Source of the DNA: Dehalococcoidia bacterium
GTDB taxonomy: Bacteria; Chloroflexota; Dehalococcoidia; Bin125
DNA: 64,000 nt
Reading direction: 5' to 3'
Assembly: GCA_022825855.1 (NCBI GenBank)
Contig: JAJDWB010000021.1
Coordinates: 1 to 64,000 of the forward strand
The notes beneath the pieces are model-generated. The model was not told the origin of the DNA and ran no database searches. It saw nothing but the letters and a program-made list of their open reading frames with translations. Numbering within the stretch: position 1 is the first letter of the stretch; each line of letters begins with the position of its first letter. A program made the position numbers and the translations under genes. Shown piece by piece: positions 33,860-43,094 of the stretch.

Positions 33860-34861
33860 ATGCGCTACCGACGATTGGGAAGCACGGGACTGCGGGTGTC
33901 GGAGATTTGCCTAGGGACGATGACGTTCGGCTCGCGTACCGACCAGGATGAAGCGCATCGAATCCTGGACACCGCGTTCGATGCCGGCGTGACCTTCCTC
34001 GACACCTCCGACGCCTACCCGGCGGGACGCGCCGAGATTGGCGGGACCGAAGAGATCATCGGCCGCTGGCTTGGCGGCCGCCCTCGCGACCAGGTCATCG
34101 TGGCGACCAAGTGCTTCGTGCCGACCGGTCCGTTGCCGCACCAGCGGGGCAACTCGCGCCAGCACATCCTCTCCGCGGTAGACGATTCCTTAAGGCGCCT
34201 GGGTACCGACTACATCGACCTCTATCAGCTTCATGGCCCGGATCCGCGCACGCCTATTGAGGAGACGATGCAGGCTCTGGACGATCTCGTGCGCTGGGGC
34301 AAGGTGCGCTACGTGGGCGCGTCCAACTTCCGCGCCTGGCAACTGGCGATGGGGCTGAGGGCGTCGGACGTGGCCGGGATCACGCGATTCGTCTGTGATC
34401 AGCCGCGCTACAACATTCTCTGGCGCGACATCGAGGACGACTTGCTGCCGCTCTGCCGCGACCAGGGCGTCGGCGTGATCTGCTTCAATCCGCTCGCCGG
34501 AGGATTCCTGACCGGCCGCTACCGAAACAGCGAGGAGCTGCAGGGAGAGAATTGGTTCACGAACCGCATGACCTCGCAGCTCTACCAAGGCCGCTACTGG
34601 GACGACATCCAGCGTGAACAGGTGGCGCGGCTGCAGGATTACTTCGCCGAGCGCGATCAGAGCATCACGCATGCGGCCATCTCCTGGGTGCTGGCGCAGG
34701 ATGGGATCACCTCGGCCATCGTGGGCGCGTCACGGGCGGAGCAGATCGCGGACTCGCTGCGCTACGAGGAGGTCGAGCTGACGTCGGAGGATCTCGAGTT
34801 CTGCGACCAGCCCTGGTACCAGATTCCACGGCCGACCGACCCCGCAGTCGCCATGCGCTAG
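33860..34861 (+). CDS. Aldo/keto reductase
   Basis: A 333-residue aldo/keto reductase with the barrel start RYRRLGSTGLRVSEICLGTM. The catalytic residues are visible: Asp and Tyr in FLDTSDAYP, Lys in VIVATKCF and His in LYQLHGPDP. Cofactor-binding segments GVICFNPLAGGFLTGRY and AIVGASRAEQI near the C-terminus indicate NADPH. ATG 33860 is chosen because GGAAG ends six bases before it; an in-frame ATG two codons upstream also exists. Confidence 0.88.
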   Translation: MRYRRLGSTGLRVSEICLGTMTFGSRTDQDEAHRILDTAFDAGVTFLDTSDAYPAGRAEIGGTEEIIGRWLGGRPRDQVIVATKCFVPTGPLPHQRGNSRQHILSAVDDSLRRLGTDYIDLYQLHGPDPRTPIEETMQALDDLVRWGKVRYVGASNFRAWQLAMGLRASDVAGITRFVCDQPRYNILWRDIEDDLLPLCRDQGVGVICFNPLAGGFLTGRYRNSEELQGENWFTNRMTSQLYQGRYWDDIQREQVARLQDYFAERDQSITHAAISWVLAQDGITSAIVGASRAEQIADSLRYEEVELTSEDLEFCDQPWYQIPRPTDPAVAMR

Positions 34862-34878
34862 AAGCAGTTGACGACTGG

Positions 34879-35499
34879 TCAACGGGTCGCGTCGAGGCTG
34901 ATCATGGCTCTGCCGCTGCCCTTGACCAGGCGGCCGGCCCAGGTTGAGGGTGGGGCTTGGTCGGGGTCGAGCCAGTCGGCCTGCGTGATGCGGAAGGCGG
35001 CGGCGGTCAGCGGCGCCTCCAGCGACTCGCGCACGGACTTCGGCGTCGGCGGCTCGAAGCCGTCGGGCGGGGCTTCGGCGTTGAGTACCACGCTGAAACG
35101 CGATCTGGGCCGGCAGAGGAATCGCAGCAGCTCGCCGATCTGTTCGTCGCCTCCGAGGATCAGGCGCAGCAGCGCCGACCAAGGAAAGTAGACGGTCAAC
35201 CAGTCGGCCGACTCGCGCAGCTCGGGCGGCAGCGACTCGGCGCTGGCGGCGACGTAGAGGGCATTGGGGGCGCCGCCTCGGGCTGGCTTGCGTTCGGCGA
35301 GCTTGGCCGCCTCGCGCAGCGCGGAGCGATCCGGATCGATCCCGACCGCGAAGCAGTTGTCGAAGTCGCGGGCGAATCTGCGCGGCCAGGCGCCGTCGCC
35401 GGTGCCCAGGTCGATCAGCGTTGACGAGTAGCGCGCGCGCAGGTCGCCGAACTCGGCGGCCTCAAGTTGTTTCGGGCCGCGGCGCGTGACGATCTCCAT
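34879..35499 (-). CDS. KamB/NpmA-type 16S rRNA (adenine-1408-N1)-methyltransferase homologue
   Basis: The 206-residue SAM-dependent methyltransferase reads LIDLGTGDGAWPRRFARDF, AVGIDPD, RKPARGGAPNALYVAASAES, LPPEL, VYFPWSALLRLILG, CRPRSRFSVVLN and STWAGRL. This is the pattern of the KamB/NpmA family, which methylates N1 of A1408 in 16S rRNA and blocks aminoglycosides such as kanamycin and apramycin. Asp30, Asp55 and Trp107 fall at the same numbers as in NpmA, and Trp187 matches the later tryptophan that stacks on A1408. The start has GGGGAAG upstream. No antibiotic biosynthesis or mobile gene adjoins it. The actual target is not proven. Confidence 0.8.
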   Translation of the reverse strand: MEIVTRRGPKQLEAAEFGDLRARYSSTLIDLGTGDGAWPRRFARDFDNCFAVGIDPDRSALREAAKLAERKPARGGAPNALYVAASAESLPPELRESADWLTVYFPWSALLRLILGGDEQIGELLRFLCRPRSRFSVVLNAEAPPDGFEPPTPKSVRESLEAPLTAAAFRITQADWLDPDQAPPSTWAGRLVKGSGRAMISLDATR

Positions 35500-35567
35500 C
35501 GGCTTCCCCCAGGGGCAGACTAGAATCCCTCTAGCACTCGATTCAGTGCAAGTAAGGAAACGCCATC

Positions 35568-36674
35568 ATGCCGACTCCCGCGCGCGTAGTTTTTCTCCCA
35601 GAGGCCGACGAACCGCTGGCCGTGGAACACGTCGAGCTGCCCGACCCCAGCGACTTCCAGGTGGTCGTGCGACAGTTCGCGTCAGGCATCTGCCACTCGC
35701 AGTTGCATCAGATGCACAATCCTCGCAACGGCGACCAGATCCTAGGCCACGAAGCGACCGGCGAAGTGATCAAGGTCGGCTCGCAGGTGACCAACGTGCA
35801 GGTTGGCGACATCGTTTTCGTGACCTGGGTTCCGCGCAGTCCCGACACGGCGACGCGTGAAGTGGACGCGATCGTGGTCGAGCGGCCCAATGGCCGCACG
35901 GCGACGACGCGCAACGTGTTCACCTGGGCAGATACGACGATTGCCGACGAGAAGTACGTGGTCAAGGTGCCCCAGGACACGCGCCGCGACGTGACCTCGA
36001 TCATCGGCTGCGCGGTGCTGACCGGCTCGGGCGCCGTCTACAACACGGCGGCCGTGCGCGCGGGGCAGAGCGTGGTGATCTTCGGTGTCGGCGGCGTGGG
36101 ACTCTCCGCAGTGGTCGCGGCGTCGGTGGTCAACGCCGACCCGATCATTGCTGTTGATCTCGACGACGAGAAGCTGGACTTCGCCAAGCGCTTCGGAGCG
36201 ACGCACGGGGTCAACGCCTCGGGCGGCGACGCGATTGAGCAGGTCCACGCGCTGACCCAGGGCGAGGGACTGACCAGTTTCGGCGAGCCGGTGTCGGGCG
36301 CCGACTTCGCCTTCGACTGCATCGGCCGAGAGGTGACGATGGGCCAGATCCTGCGCGCCGTGCGCCCCGGCATCCTCGGGGCCGAGACCGGCGGCACGGC
36401 GGTCCTGGTCGGCGTGCCGCAATCGGGTGTGACCTTCAGCGAGGTCGACATGCGCGGCATGCTGATCAACGAGAAGAAGTACATCGGGTCGATCGGTGGG
36501 AGCTGCCATCCCGATCGCGACTTCCCCATGTTCCTCGCCTGGGCCGAGGACGGCGCGCTTGACCTCGACGCGATGGTCACCGAACGCTTCAAGATTGGGC
36601 AGATCAACGAGGCGACCGCCGCGCTCGAGCACGGTGAGATCTTCGGTCGGGCGATCATGGAGTTCGACGACTAG
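35568..36674 (+). CDS. Zinc-dependent alcohol dehydrogenase, class III-like (MDR)
   Basis: A 368-residue medium-chain dehydrogenase. Catalytic zinc ligands are in SGICHSQLHQ, LGHEATGEV and IIGCAVLTGSGAVYNTA, the last being typical of class III/NDMA-dependent-like enzymes. The Rossmann motif is VVIFGVGGVGLSAVVAAS. The structural-zinc cysteine cluster is absent: that stretch reads WVPRSPDTATREVDAI. Ribosome site AAGGAA precedes the ATG. Substrate unknown. Confidence 0.87.
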   Translation: MPTPARVVFLPEADEPLAVEHVELPDPSDFQVVVRQFASGICHSQLHQMHNPRNGDQILGHEATGEVIKVGSQVTNVQVGDIVFVTWVPRSPDTATREVDAIVVERPNGRTATTRNVFTWADTTIADEKYVVKVPQDTRRDVTSIIGCAVLTGSGAVYNTAAVRAGQSVVIFGVGGVGLSAVVAASVVNADPIIAVDLDDEKLDFAKRFGATHGVNASGGDAIEQVHALTQGEGLTSFGEPVSGADFAFDCIGREVTMGQILRAVRPGILGAETGGTAVLVGVPQSGVTFSEVDMRGMLINEKKYIGSIGGSCHPDRDFPMFLAWAEDGALDLDAMVTERFKIGQINEATAALEHGEIFGRAIMEFDD

Positions 36675-36702
36675 GCGCGAGACCGCCGGACTGTCTTGAG
36701 GC

Positions 36703-37911
36703 TTACGCCAGCAGCAGCGGGATCTCCATCTCCTCGGCGCGAAGCCCGGCGTGGTAGCCGTTGAGGGCGGAGACCTTGTTGCCGGCCTCGCCGTAGACGA
36801 GCACGTTCTTGGTCGCGGACAGAGCCAGATGGCTGCCGACCCGTTCGGCGGTGATCGGGCTCATCGGCTCGGGACCGAAGAGCCGCATCTCTTCCGCCTC
36901 GGCTCGCGTGAGCAGCGCCCAATCGCGGCCCCAGCGTTCCCGGAACTCACCCTCGAAGGTATCCTCGCGGCCGCGCTGGACGCAGAACATCGGCACCCGA
37001 GGCTCCCCATGCGGCGGCGTGTGCAGATCATCGAGCAGGGGATCGTCAGGCAGGAACAGCCCTTTTTCCGATGCCGTGACGTGCAACTCGCCATGGTCGG
37101 CACTGATCGCGATGCGGGCGCGACCGTCCAGTTGCTCGGCGATCAGTCCCAGCGCCCGGTCGACAGCTTCCAGTGCCCGCAGCGTGGCCGAGGACTCGGG
37201 TCCGTCGCGATGCGAGGCAGAGTCGAGCATGGGCAGATAGAGATAGTGAATGCCCGGCTCGTCCTGCTCGACGATCCGAGTCACGACCGTCGCGACGGCG
37301 TCGCGGAGGTGATCGTATGGATCCGTGGGCGCCGAACCTCTCTGGTAGCTCGTGAACTCGCTGTTGGAGATCGCGCGTGGGTGGTAGGTGCGGAAGCGAC
37401 TCTCGATCAACGCCATGCGCGACGGATAGACGAAGGCTTCGCTGGGCCGGATGCCGAATTCCTGCAGCTTGCGCTCGGAGTCCCGCTCTACGAACGGCAG
37501 GATCGTCGCCGTCAGGTCGTGGTTATGCAGATGCGTGTACCAGGAGGGCACCCCGTGTTGAGACGGCCAGGCGCCGGTGGCCAACGTGGTTAGCGCGGCC
37601 GCGGTCGTTGAGGGAAACACCGAGCGGAGCTGAATCCCCTCAGCACCGGCGAGCAAGCCCCCCGGTCTGGCGAGTTCGTCGAAGACGCAACCGAGACCGT
37701 CGACCAACACGAAGAGCAACGGGCGATCACGACCGATTCGCTCGGCAAGTTCGGCGGCGCGATCATCGGTGTCGGACAACGGGACGCCGCCAATCGACGC
37801 CACCGCTCGGGCGAGATCGACAGTTGATGGCGGGGCGTCGCCTTCGCAGGGGTGGAGGAGATCGCCGTCGCGGAACCAGCGCTCGACGCGCTCGACATCA
37901 ACGGAGGTCAC
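36703..37911 (-). CDS. Alkaline-phosphatase-fold phosphodiesterase/nucleotide pyrophosphatase-like protein
   Basis: A 402-residue protein with the type I phosphodiesterase/nucleotide pyrophosphatase pattern: LLFVLVDGLG supplies a metal Asp, SVFPSTTAAALTTLATG the nucleophile Thr/Ser, SQHGVPSWYTH, IHYLYLPMLDSASHRDGP and ISADHGELHV the remaining Asp/His metal ligands. No signal peptide is seen, so it acts in the cytoplasm. Start is GTG at 37911. It stands alone between convergent and same-strand neighbours. Confidence 0.85.
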   Translation of the reverse strand: MTSVDVERVERWFRDGDLLHPCEGDAPPSTVDLARAVASIGGVPLSDTDDRAAELAERIGRDRPLLFVLVDGLGCVFDELARPGGLLAGAEGIQLRSVFPSTTAAALTTLATGAWPSQHGVPSWYTHLHNHDLTATILPFVERDSERKLQEFGIRPSEAFVYPSRMALIESRFRTYHPRAISNSEFTSYQRGSAPTDPYDHLRDAVATVVTRIVEQDEPGIHYLYLPMLDSASHRDGPESSATLRALEAVDRALGLIAEQLDGRARIAISADHGELHVTASEKGLFLPDDPLLDDLHTPPHGEPRVPMFCVQRGREDTFEGEFRERWGRDWALLTRAEAEEMRLFGPEPMSPITAERVGSHLALSATKNVLVYGEAGNKVSALNGYHAGLRAEEMEIPLLLA

Positions 37912-37961
37912 GGCAAGGCCTGACTAGATCACCACGGCCTGAGTGGACGGCCCGGCGGCGA

Positions 37962-38819
37962 TTAGATCTGAGAGTAGCCCGAACCCGGGGTCGTCACGCC
38001 GGTGCCGGCCGGCGTCTTGCTGCCCATGTCCCAGCCGAACTCCTTGAGGATTTCCTGGGAGTAGGTGACCCGGCCCGAGACCTTGTCCAGCGGCTCGGTG
38101 GCGAGCAGGAGCGCCGCCTGGGCCATGATCTCGACGCTCTCGGCGTCGTTGGGGTCGCGGCCTTCCATCAACCGGTGGTGGACGACGCCGGGCGTCGGCA
38201 CGATCTGCGACGGGCTGTAGCAGGTGACCGAGACGCCGTACTGGTGCACCTCGGAGGCGAGACCCTGAGTGAAGCGCTCGAGCGCGGCCTTCTCTGCGCC
38301 GTAGAGCGTGCCGCCGCCGCCGTCGCCCTCGTACGGGCCGCGGCCGGGGCCGATGGCGGCGGCCGAGGAGACGTTGACGATGGCGCCCGAGCCGCGCTCG
38401 ATCATCCCGCCTTCGTTCAGACAGAGCTGGCTCATGTAGAACGGCCCGTGGAAGTTGACGGCCGTCGAGCGCAGCCAGCGGCGCACGGGGAAGTCCTTGA
38501 CCGGGATGAAGTAGGTCAGCGCCGCGTTGTTGACCAGCACGTCGGGCTGGCCGTAGGTGTCAATCGTCTGCTGGACGATGCCGGCGCACTCTTCGTACTC
38601 GGAGACGTTGCCGGCCACCGCGGAGGCTTCGCCGCCGGCGTCGCGGATGTTCTTGATGGTCATTTCCAGCGAGCCCGGCAGCGGGTGCGTACCCTCCTGC
38701 ACGGTGCGCGCCGTGGCGATCACTTTCGCGCCCTCGGCCGCGAAGCACTCGGCGATTGCCGCGCCGATGCCGCGGCTCGCGCCGGTCACGATGGCTACCT
38801 TGCCGTCCAACTTGCCCAT
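37962..38819 (-). CDS. Short-chain dehydrogenase/reductase (SDR)
   Basis: A 285-residue SDR with TGASRGIGAAIAECF, NNAALTYF and the active-site tyrosine in LYGAEKAAL. The region before it has a glycine run (EGDGGGGTLY). The C-terminal 40 residues (EILKEFGWDMGSKTPAGTG) differ from the classical ending, so it belongs to another subgroup than the SDRs at 9488-13750. GGAG lies six bases before the ATG. It is divergent from the FAD oxidoreductase at 38937. Confidence 0.86.
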   Translation of the reverse strand: MGKLDGKVAIVTGASRGIGAAIAECFAAEGAKVIATARTVQEGTHPLPGSLEMTIKNIRDAGGEASAVAGNVSEYEECAGIVQQTIDTYGQPDVLVNNAALTYFIPVKDFPVRRWLRSTAVNFHGPFYMSQLCLNEGGMIERGSGAIVNVSSAAAIGPGRGPYEGDGGGGTLYGAEKAALERFTQGLASEVHQYGVSVTCYSPSQIVPTPGVVHHRLMEGRDPNDAESVEIMAQAALLLATEPLDKVSGRVTYSQEILKEFGWDMGSKTPAGTGVTTPGSGYSQI

Positions 38820-38936
38820 TGCTTGCTCCAGTCTCAGGGTTGACTCGTTGCTGAGTGTCGATTTCCGATATCGCTTGCATCATAGCGAAGCACCTCGCAA
38901 ATCAGACCGGATGTGATCCCGCGATACCCTCTGCCC

Positions 38937-40172
38937 ATGCAACACGTCGTCATCGTCGGCGCTTCGCTGGCCGGCCTCAACGCCGCCGAGACGCTGCGCA
39001 GCGAGGGTTATGCCGGTCGAATCAGCTTGATCGGCGACGAAGCGGAGGATCCGTACGATCGACCGCCGCTGTCCAAGCAGCTCCTGACCGGCGAATGGGA
39101 CGCGGACCGCTTGCCGCTGCGCACGTCCGATGAACTCGCCGACCTCGACCTGCACATGCTGGGCGGACGGCGGGCGACTGGGCTTGATTCCCGAAGCCGC
39201 CTATTGCGGCTCGACCAGGATGAGTCGCTCGACTTCGACGGTCTGATCATCGGGACCGGGGCGCGTCCGATCTCGCTGCCGTTCGGGGCCGAACTCCAGG
39301 GTGTACACACACTGCGCAGCCGGTCCGACGCGCTGCGAATCCGCAGCGACCTGGAGACGAGCCGTCGAGTGGCCGTGATCGGGGCGGGGTTCATCGGCGC
39401 CGAAGTGGCGTCGTCGGCCCGAGCGCGGGGACTCGACGTGACCATGATCGAGGCGCTCGGTGCGCCGATGCTGGGACCACTGGGCGCGGAATTGGCCGAG
39501 TGGGCGAAAGGCCTCCACGCGGAGGCCGGCGTGCAGATGCGATTCGACGCCAGGGTTGCCGACCTGGTCGGCGAGGGCCGCGTGGAGGCGGCGGTGCTGG
39601 AGGACGGATCACGGATCGAGGCCGATACCGTCGTCGTCGGCATCGGGGTTCGGCCGAACGTGGAGTGGTTGGCTGACTCGGGCTTGACGATCGGCGACGG
39701 ACTGATCTGCGACCAGTACTGCCGCGCGGCGCCGCAGATCTACGCGGCCGGCGACGTCGCCCGCTGGCCGAACGGATTGTTCGCCCACTTTCAGTATGCG
39801 CAGCCGCAGCGCACGATGCGGATCGAGCACTGGACCAACGCGGTCGAACAGGGCATGGCCGCGGCCCGCAACCTGATCCTGGAGAGCCGCGGGGAGCCGC
39901 TGGAGGCCTTCACTCCCGTGCCCTACTTCTGGTCGGATCAGCACGGGCTCAGCATCATGGCTTCGGGCATCACCTCGCCGCGCGACGAGTTTCGGCTGGT
40001 GCACGGGTCGCTGGACTCGAACCGCTTCGCCGCCATCTATGGCCTGCGCGGCTACCTGACCGGCGTGGTCGCGGTTGGCTGGCCTCGAATGCTGCGCCGT
40101 TACCAAGCCATGATCCGTGACCAGGTGACCTGGGAAGAAGCCCTCGCCTCGGCGCGCGAACTGGAGCAGTAG
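38937..40172 (+). CDS. FAD-dependent NAD(P)H oxidoreductase (ferredoxin reductase type)
   Basis: A 411-residue two-dinucleotide-binding flavoprotein. The FAD motif is VVIVGASLAGLNAAETL, then DRPPLSKQLLTGE, the NAD motif VAVIGAGFIGAEVASSAR, and the second FAD motif IYAAGDVARWPN. This is the layout of reductases for ferredoxins of cytochrome P450 or dioxygenase systems; no ferredoxin or oxygenase component adjoins it. Neither ATG 38937 nor the in-frame GTG 38913 has a clear ribosome site. Its stop is one base from that of the convergent gene. Confidence 0.87.
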   Translation: MQHVVIVGASLAGLNAAETLRSEGYAGRISLIGDEAEDPYDRPPLSKQLLTGEWDADRLPLRTSDELADLDLHMLGGRRATGLDSRSRLLRLDQDESLDFDGLIIGTGARPISLPFGAELQGVHTLRSRSDALRIRSDLETSRRVAVIGAGFIGAEVASSARARGLDVTMIEALGAPMLGPLGAELAEWAKGLHAEAGVQMRFDARVADLVGEGRVEAAVLEDGSRIEADTVVVGIGVRPNVEWLADSGLTIGDGLICDQYCRAAPQIYAAGDVARWPNGLFAHFQYAQPQRTMRIEHWTNAVEQGMAAARNLILESRGEPLEAFTPVPYFWSDQHGLSIMASGITSPRDEFRLVHGSLDSNRFAAIYGLRGYLTGVVAVGWPRMLRRYQAMIRDQVTWEEALASARELEQ

Positions 40173-40173
40173 C

Positions 40174-41355
40174 TCAGGCGCTTGCTTGCCACTTCGCCGC
40201 CCTGCGGGCGCGACGTTCGGCGACCGCCGCTGCCGCGTCCACGAACACTTTTGCCGGTCCGAGCCGGGACTGGAACTGGGTGTACGTCGACTCGCCGCGG
40301 ACGATGCGGCAGAAGGCAGTCCAGAACCGATCCGAGTGCCGCAGAAGCTGGACGTACGGCCACGGACACTGATGGAAGAGCGCCTGGAGCTGGCGCGCCA
40401 CGCGCAACTCCGGTTCGATCTCCTCCTCAACGCGGTCCCGATAGGCCGACATGTCCGACGCCTCGCCCGCCAGCAGTTCGAGCGCGGCCTCAGCCGCCAA
40501 CTGCCCGCTGCGGATCGCATTCCCGATCCCCTCCCCCGACAGCGGATCGATCAGCCCCGCCGCATCGCCCACGAACGCAACCCGATCTCGGACCAGCGCG
40601 CTGTCCGGATCGCGCAGCGGCAGATGATGACCGCGCAGTTGGGTCAGGGAGCCGCCGTCGAACGACTCGGTGCTCGCGTAACGCGAAAGTTCGCCCCGCA
40701 ATGTGGGGCCCGCAGCGGGGAAGCCGCCCAGTCCGACGTTGCAGTGGTCGCCCTTGGGAAAGACCCAGCCATAGCCGCCAGGCATCGAGCCGAGCTCGAG
40801 GCCGACCGCGTCGTCCCAGCGCGCGCCGGCGGGCTGCTCCTCGCGGCCGGCGTTGCCCTCCAGCGCGACGGCTCCGCGTAGCCTAGGCAATCCCAGCGCT
40901 TGCCTGACCACGCCGTTGGCGCCGTCGGCGGCCATGATTGCCTGTGCCTCATGCGTGTCGCCGTTTGCCAGCGTGACGGTTGCGTCGTCAATGCTCCGCA
41001 CTGCCGAGGCGTCGCGAAATTCCGCTCCCATGTCCACCGCCCGCTCGGCCATGTACGCGTCAAGCCGCGAACGCTGGGTCATGATCGCCAGCGTCTCGTG
41101 ATAGCGATGCTCGAACTCCCAGGTGCGCTTGTAGCGCACGCGGAACGAGGTGATCGTGCGCTCGGTGACCGGGTCAAGGTCGTAGGGCAGCAGCTTGAGC
41201 GCGGAGACGAGCACGCCGCCGCCGCAGGGCTTGTCGCGCGGGAAGCTTGCCCGATCGATCAACAGCACGTCGGCGCCGGCGGCGGCCAGATCGTAGGCCG
41301 CCGTCGATCCTCCCGGTCCGGCGCCGACGACTACTGCGTCCCAGCTTCGCGCCAT
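40174..41355 (-). CDS. Geranylgeranyl reductase family FAD enzyme (possible MenJ-type menaquinone reductase)
   Basis: A 393-residue flavoprotein with the FAD motif AVVVGAGPGGSTAAYDLAAA, the family motif SFPRDKPCGGGV and the second FAD motif VAFVGDAAGLIDPLSGEGIG. The family reduces double bonds in isoprenoid chains: chlorophyll side chain, archaeal lipids or the menaquinone tail (MenJ in mycobacteria). menG, menB and menA lie 3-6 kb away, so tail saturation is a plausible role. The gene overlaps the end of plsY by 25 bases. Start 41355 is preferred over the in-frame start three codons upstream. Confidence 0.82.
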   Translation of the reverse strand: MARSWDAVVVGAGPGGSTAAYDLAAAGADVLLIDRASFPRDKPCGGGVLVSALKLLPYDLDPVTERTITSFRVRYKRTWEFEHRYHETLAIMTQRSRLDAYMAERAVDMGAEFRDASAVRSIDDATVTLANGDTHEAQAIMAADGANGVVRQALGLPRLRGAVALEGNAGREEQPAGARWDDAVGLELGSMPGGYGWVFPKGDHCNVGLGGFPAAGPTLRGELSRYASTESFDGGSLTQLRGHHLPLRDPDSALVRDRVAFVGDAAGLIDPLSGEGIGNAIRSGQLAAEAALELLAGEASDMSAYRDRVEEEIEPELRVARQLQALFHQCPWPYVQLLRHSDRFWTAFCRIVRGESTYTQFQSRLGPAKVFVDAAAAVAERRARRAAKWQASA

Positions 41356-41900
41356 TTGTCCCACACCGTCTTGAGTCCGGCCGCGATCGGCGCGGCAAAG
41401 CAGAAGATGATCGCCTCAATCGGCTCGCCGAAGGCGATCGCCAGGAAGGGCAGCGGCGCGGCGACGAGCAGGATACCGAGCTCGGCGATGCGGGTGACGA
41501 GGTAGGTCAACCCGCCGACAACAAACGTCAGGCCGAATTGCCAGGGCAGAAATGCGCCGGCCGCGCCGAGTCCGGTCGCGGCTGCGCGGCCGCCGTCGAA
41601 ACGCAGGAAGATCGGCCACATGTGTCCCACCATGGAGAGACCGCCAGCGGCCATCCACCAACCGAGATCCAGCCCCCACCAGCGCGCAATCGAGACGGCG
41701 AGCAATCCCTTGCCGATGTCGGTCACGATGATTACGGCGCCGAAGAAGTGTCCCGCGCCCATTCGCGCGGCATTGGCGGCGCCCACGTTGCCGTCGCCGA
41801 CCAGCCTCAGATCCTGGCCTGTGCGCCAGCGAAACACGAGCCACGAGACCGGGATCGAGCCCAGCAGGTAGGCGAGGACGAGTGTGATCGCCTCGGCCAT
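41331..41900 (-). CDS. plsY: Glycerol-3-phosphate acyltransferase PlsY
   Basis: A 189-residue integral membrane protein with about five helices. The PlsY motifs are present with variations: YLLGSIPVSWLVFRWRTGQD, GDGNVGAANAARMGAGHFFG (usually GSGNxGATN) and VGHMWPIFLRFDGGRAAATG (usually HxxPxFLxFxGGKGVAT). It would acylate glycerol-3-phosphate from acyl-phosphate in phospholipid synthesis. The start lies 14 bases after ilvE, and its end overlaps the isoprenoid reductase. The changed residues make a diverged acyltransferase likely. No plsX is in view. Confidence 0.85.
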   Translation of the reverse strand: MAEAITLVLAYLLGSIPVSWLVFRWRTGQDLRLVGDGNVGAANAARMGAGHFFGAVIIVTDIGKGLLAVSIARWWGLDLGWWMAAGGLSMVGHMWPIFLRFDGGRAAATGLGAAGAFLPWQFGLTFVVGGLTYLVTRIAELGILLVAAPLPFLAIAFGEPIEAIIFCFAAPIAAGLKTVWDKWREAGTQ

Positions 41901-41914
41901 TGGCCGCTCCCGGC

Positions 41915-42844
41915 TCAGTCGTCCGTGTAGATCGGCGTCAGCCAGTGCGCATAGGCATCGCGGTTGCCGATGATCGCATCGAAGTAGAGACGTTCAAGCT
42001 GCGCGGTCACGGGACCGGTCTCGCCGCCGTTGATCTCGCGCCGGTCGACCGAAGCGATCGGCGTGACGTGCGCGGCTGTGCCGGTCATGAACACCTCATC
42101 CGCCAACCAGAGCTCGGAACGGTCCAGCGTTCGCTCCACGGTGGGAATGCCCAATTCCTGCTCGGCCAGCTCGATCACCGTGTTGCGCGTAATCCCGACG
42201 AGGATGTTGTCGCTGCTCGGCGGCGTGTAGATCACGCCGTCGTTGACGATGAAGATGTTCTCGCCCGAACCCTCGGAGACATGCCCGTCTTCGTTGAGCA
42301 TGATCGCCTCGTCGAAGCCGGCCGTCTCCGCTTCGGTCTTGGCCAGTGCCGAGTTGATGTAGGCGCCGGTCACCTTGGCGCGCACCGGAATCGACTGATC
42401 CTCGGTGCGGCGCCAGGACGAGGTCACTACGTGGACGCCGCCGGTGGTGTCGAGATACGCGCCCCAGGGAATCAGAAAGCAGAGAAAGTCGTCGGCGATG
42501 CCGTGCAGCCGCACGCCCAACTGCTCGGCCGACTTGTAGACCATCGGCCGGATGTAGACGTCCTGCTTGAACCCGCTGCGGCGGACCAGGTCGAGCGTGA
42601 TCGCGCAGAGTTCGTCGTCCGAGAGCGGCAGGTCCATCATCAGCGCGTGCGCCGACTTGCGCAGCCGCTCGTAATGCTCCCGCATGCGGAAGAGGTAGAG
42701 CTGCTCGTGCTCGGCGTTCCAGTTGGCGCGGATGCCCTCGAATACGGCGGTGCCGTAATGCAGGGCATGGGTCATGATGCTGATCTTGGCATCGGCCAGG
42801 GGCATGACCTGTCCCTGGAGATAAGCCATCTCAGTGCCGGACAT
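41915..42844 (-). CDS. ilvE: Branched-chain amino acid aminotransferase
   Basis: A 309-residue class IV PLP aminotransferase. It has THALHYGTAVFEGIRANWN, the PLP lysine in GAYINSALAKTEAE, EGSGENIFIVNDGVIYTPP and GITRNTVIELAEQELG, all typical of IlvE. It carries out the last step of valine, leucine and isoleucine synthesis. ATG 42844 is chosen because GGGAG lies six bases before it and gives the usual length; the frame runs on upstream without support. It heads an unusual unit ilvE-plsY-geranylgeranyl reductase. Confidence 0.94.
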   Translation of the reverse strand: MSGTEMAYLQGQVMPLADAKISIMTHALHYGTAVFEGIRANWNAEHEQLYLFRMREHYERLRKSAHALMMDLPLSDDELCAITLDLVRRSGFKQDVYIRPMVYKSAEQLGVRLHGIADDFLCFLIPWGAYLDTTGGVHVVTSSWRRTEDQSIPVRAKVTGAYINSALAKTEAETAGFDEAIMLNEDGHVSEGSGENIFIVNDGVIYTPPSSDNILVGITRNTVIELAEQELGIPTVERTLDRSELWLADEVFMTGTAAHVTPIASVDRREINGGETGPVTAQLERLYFDAIIGNRDAYAHWLTPIYTDD

Positions 42845-43094
42845 CGCGCGCTCCCAGATTGCTGGCTGCGGGGTCGTCTCCATACCTCGAAGGCGAGACG
42901 TACCCCGCCACGATACACGCGAGTCCGGCGCGGACACAGTGCCAGAGCGTCTGCGACCCCCAGCATGTTGGCTGCGCCACTGGTGCAACGATCATCGCGA
43001 CCGCCCGGCCCAGGGCCACAACAACGCGATGCTCAGGGTGGATGCTCAGCGCTGATGCCACCAATGGCTACAATTGACTTCGCCGGAGAGTCCC

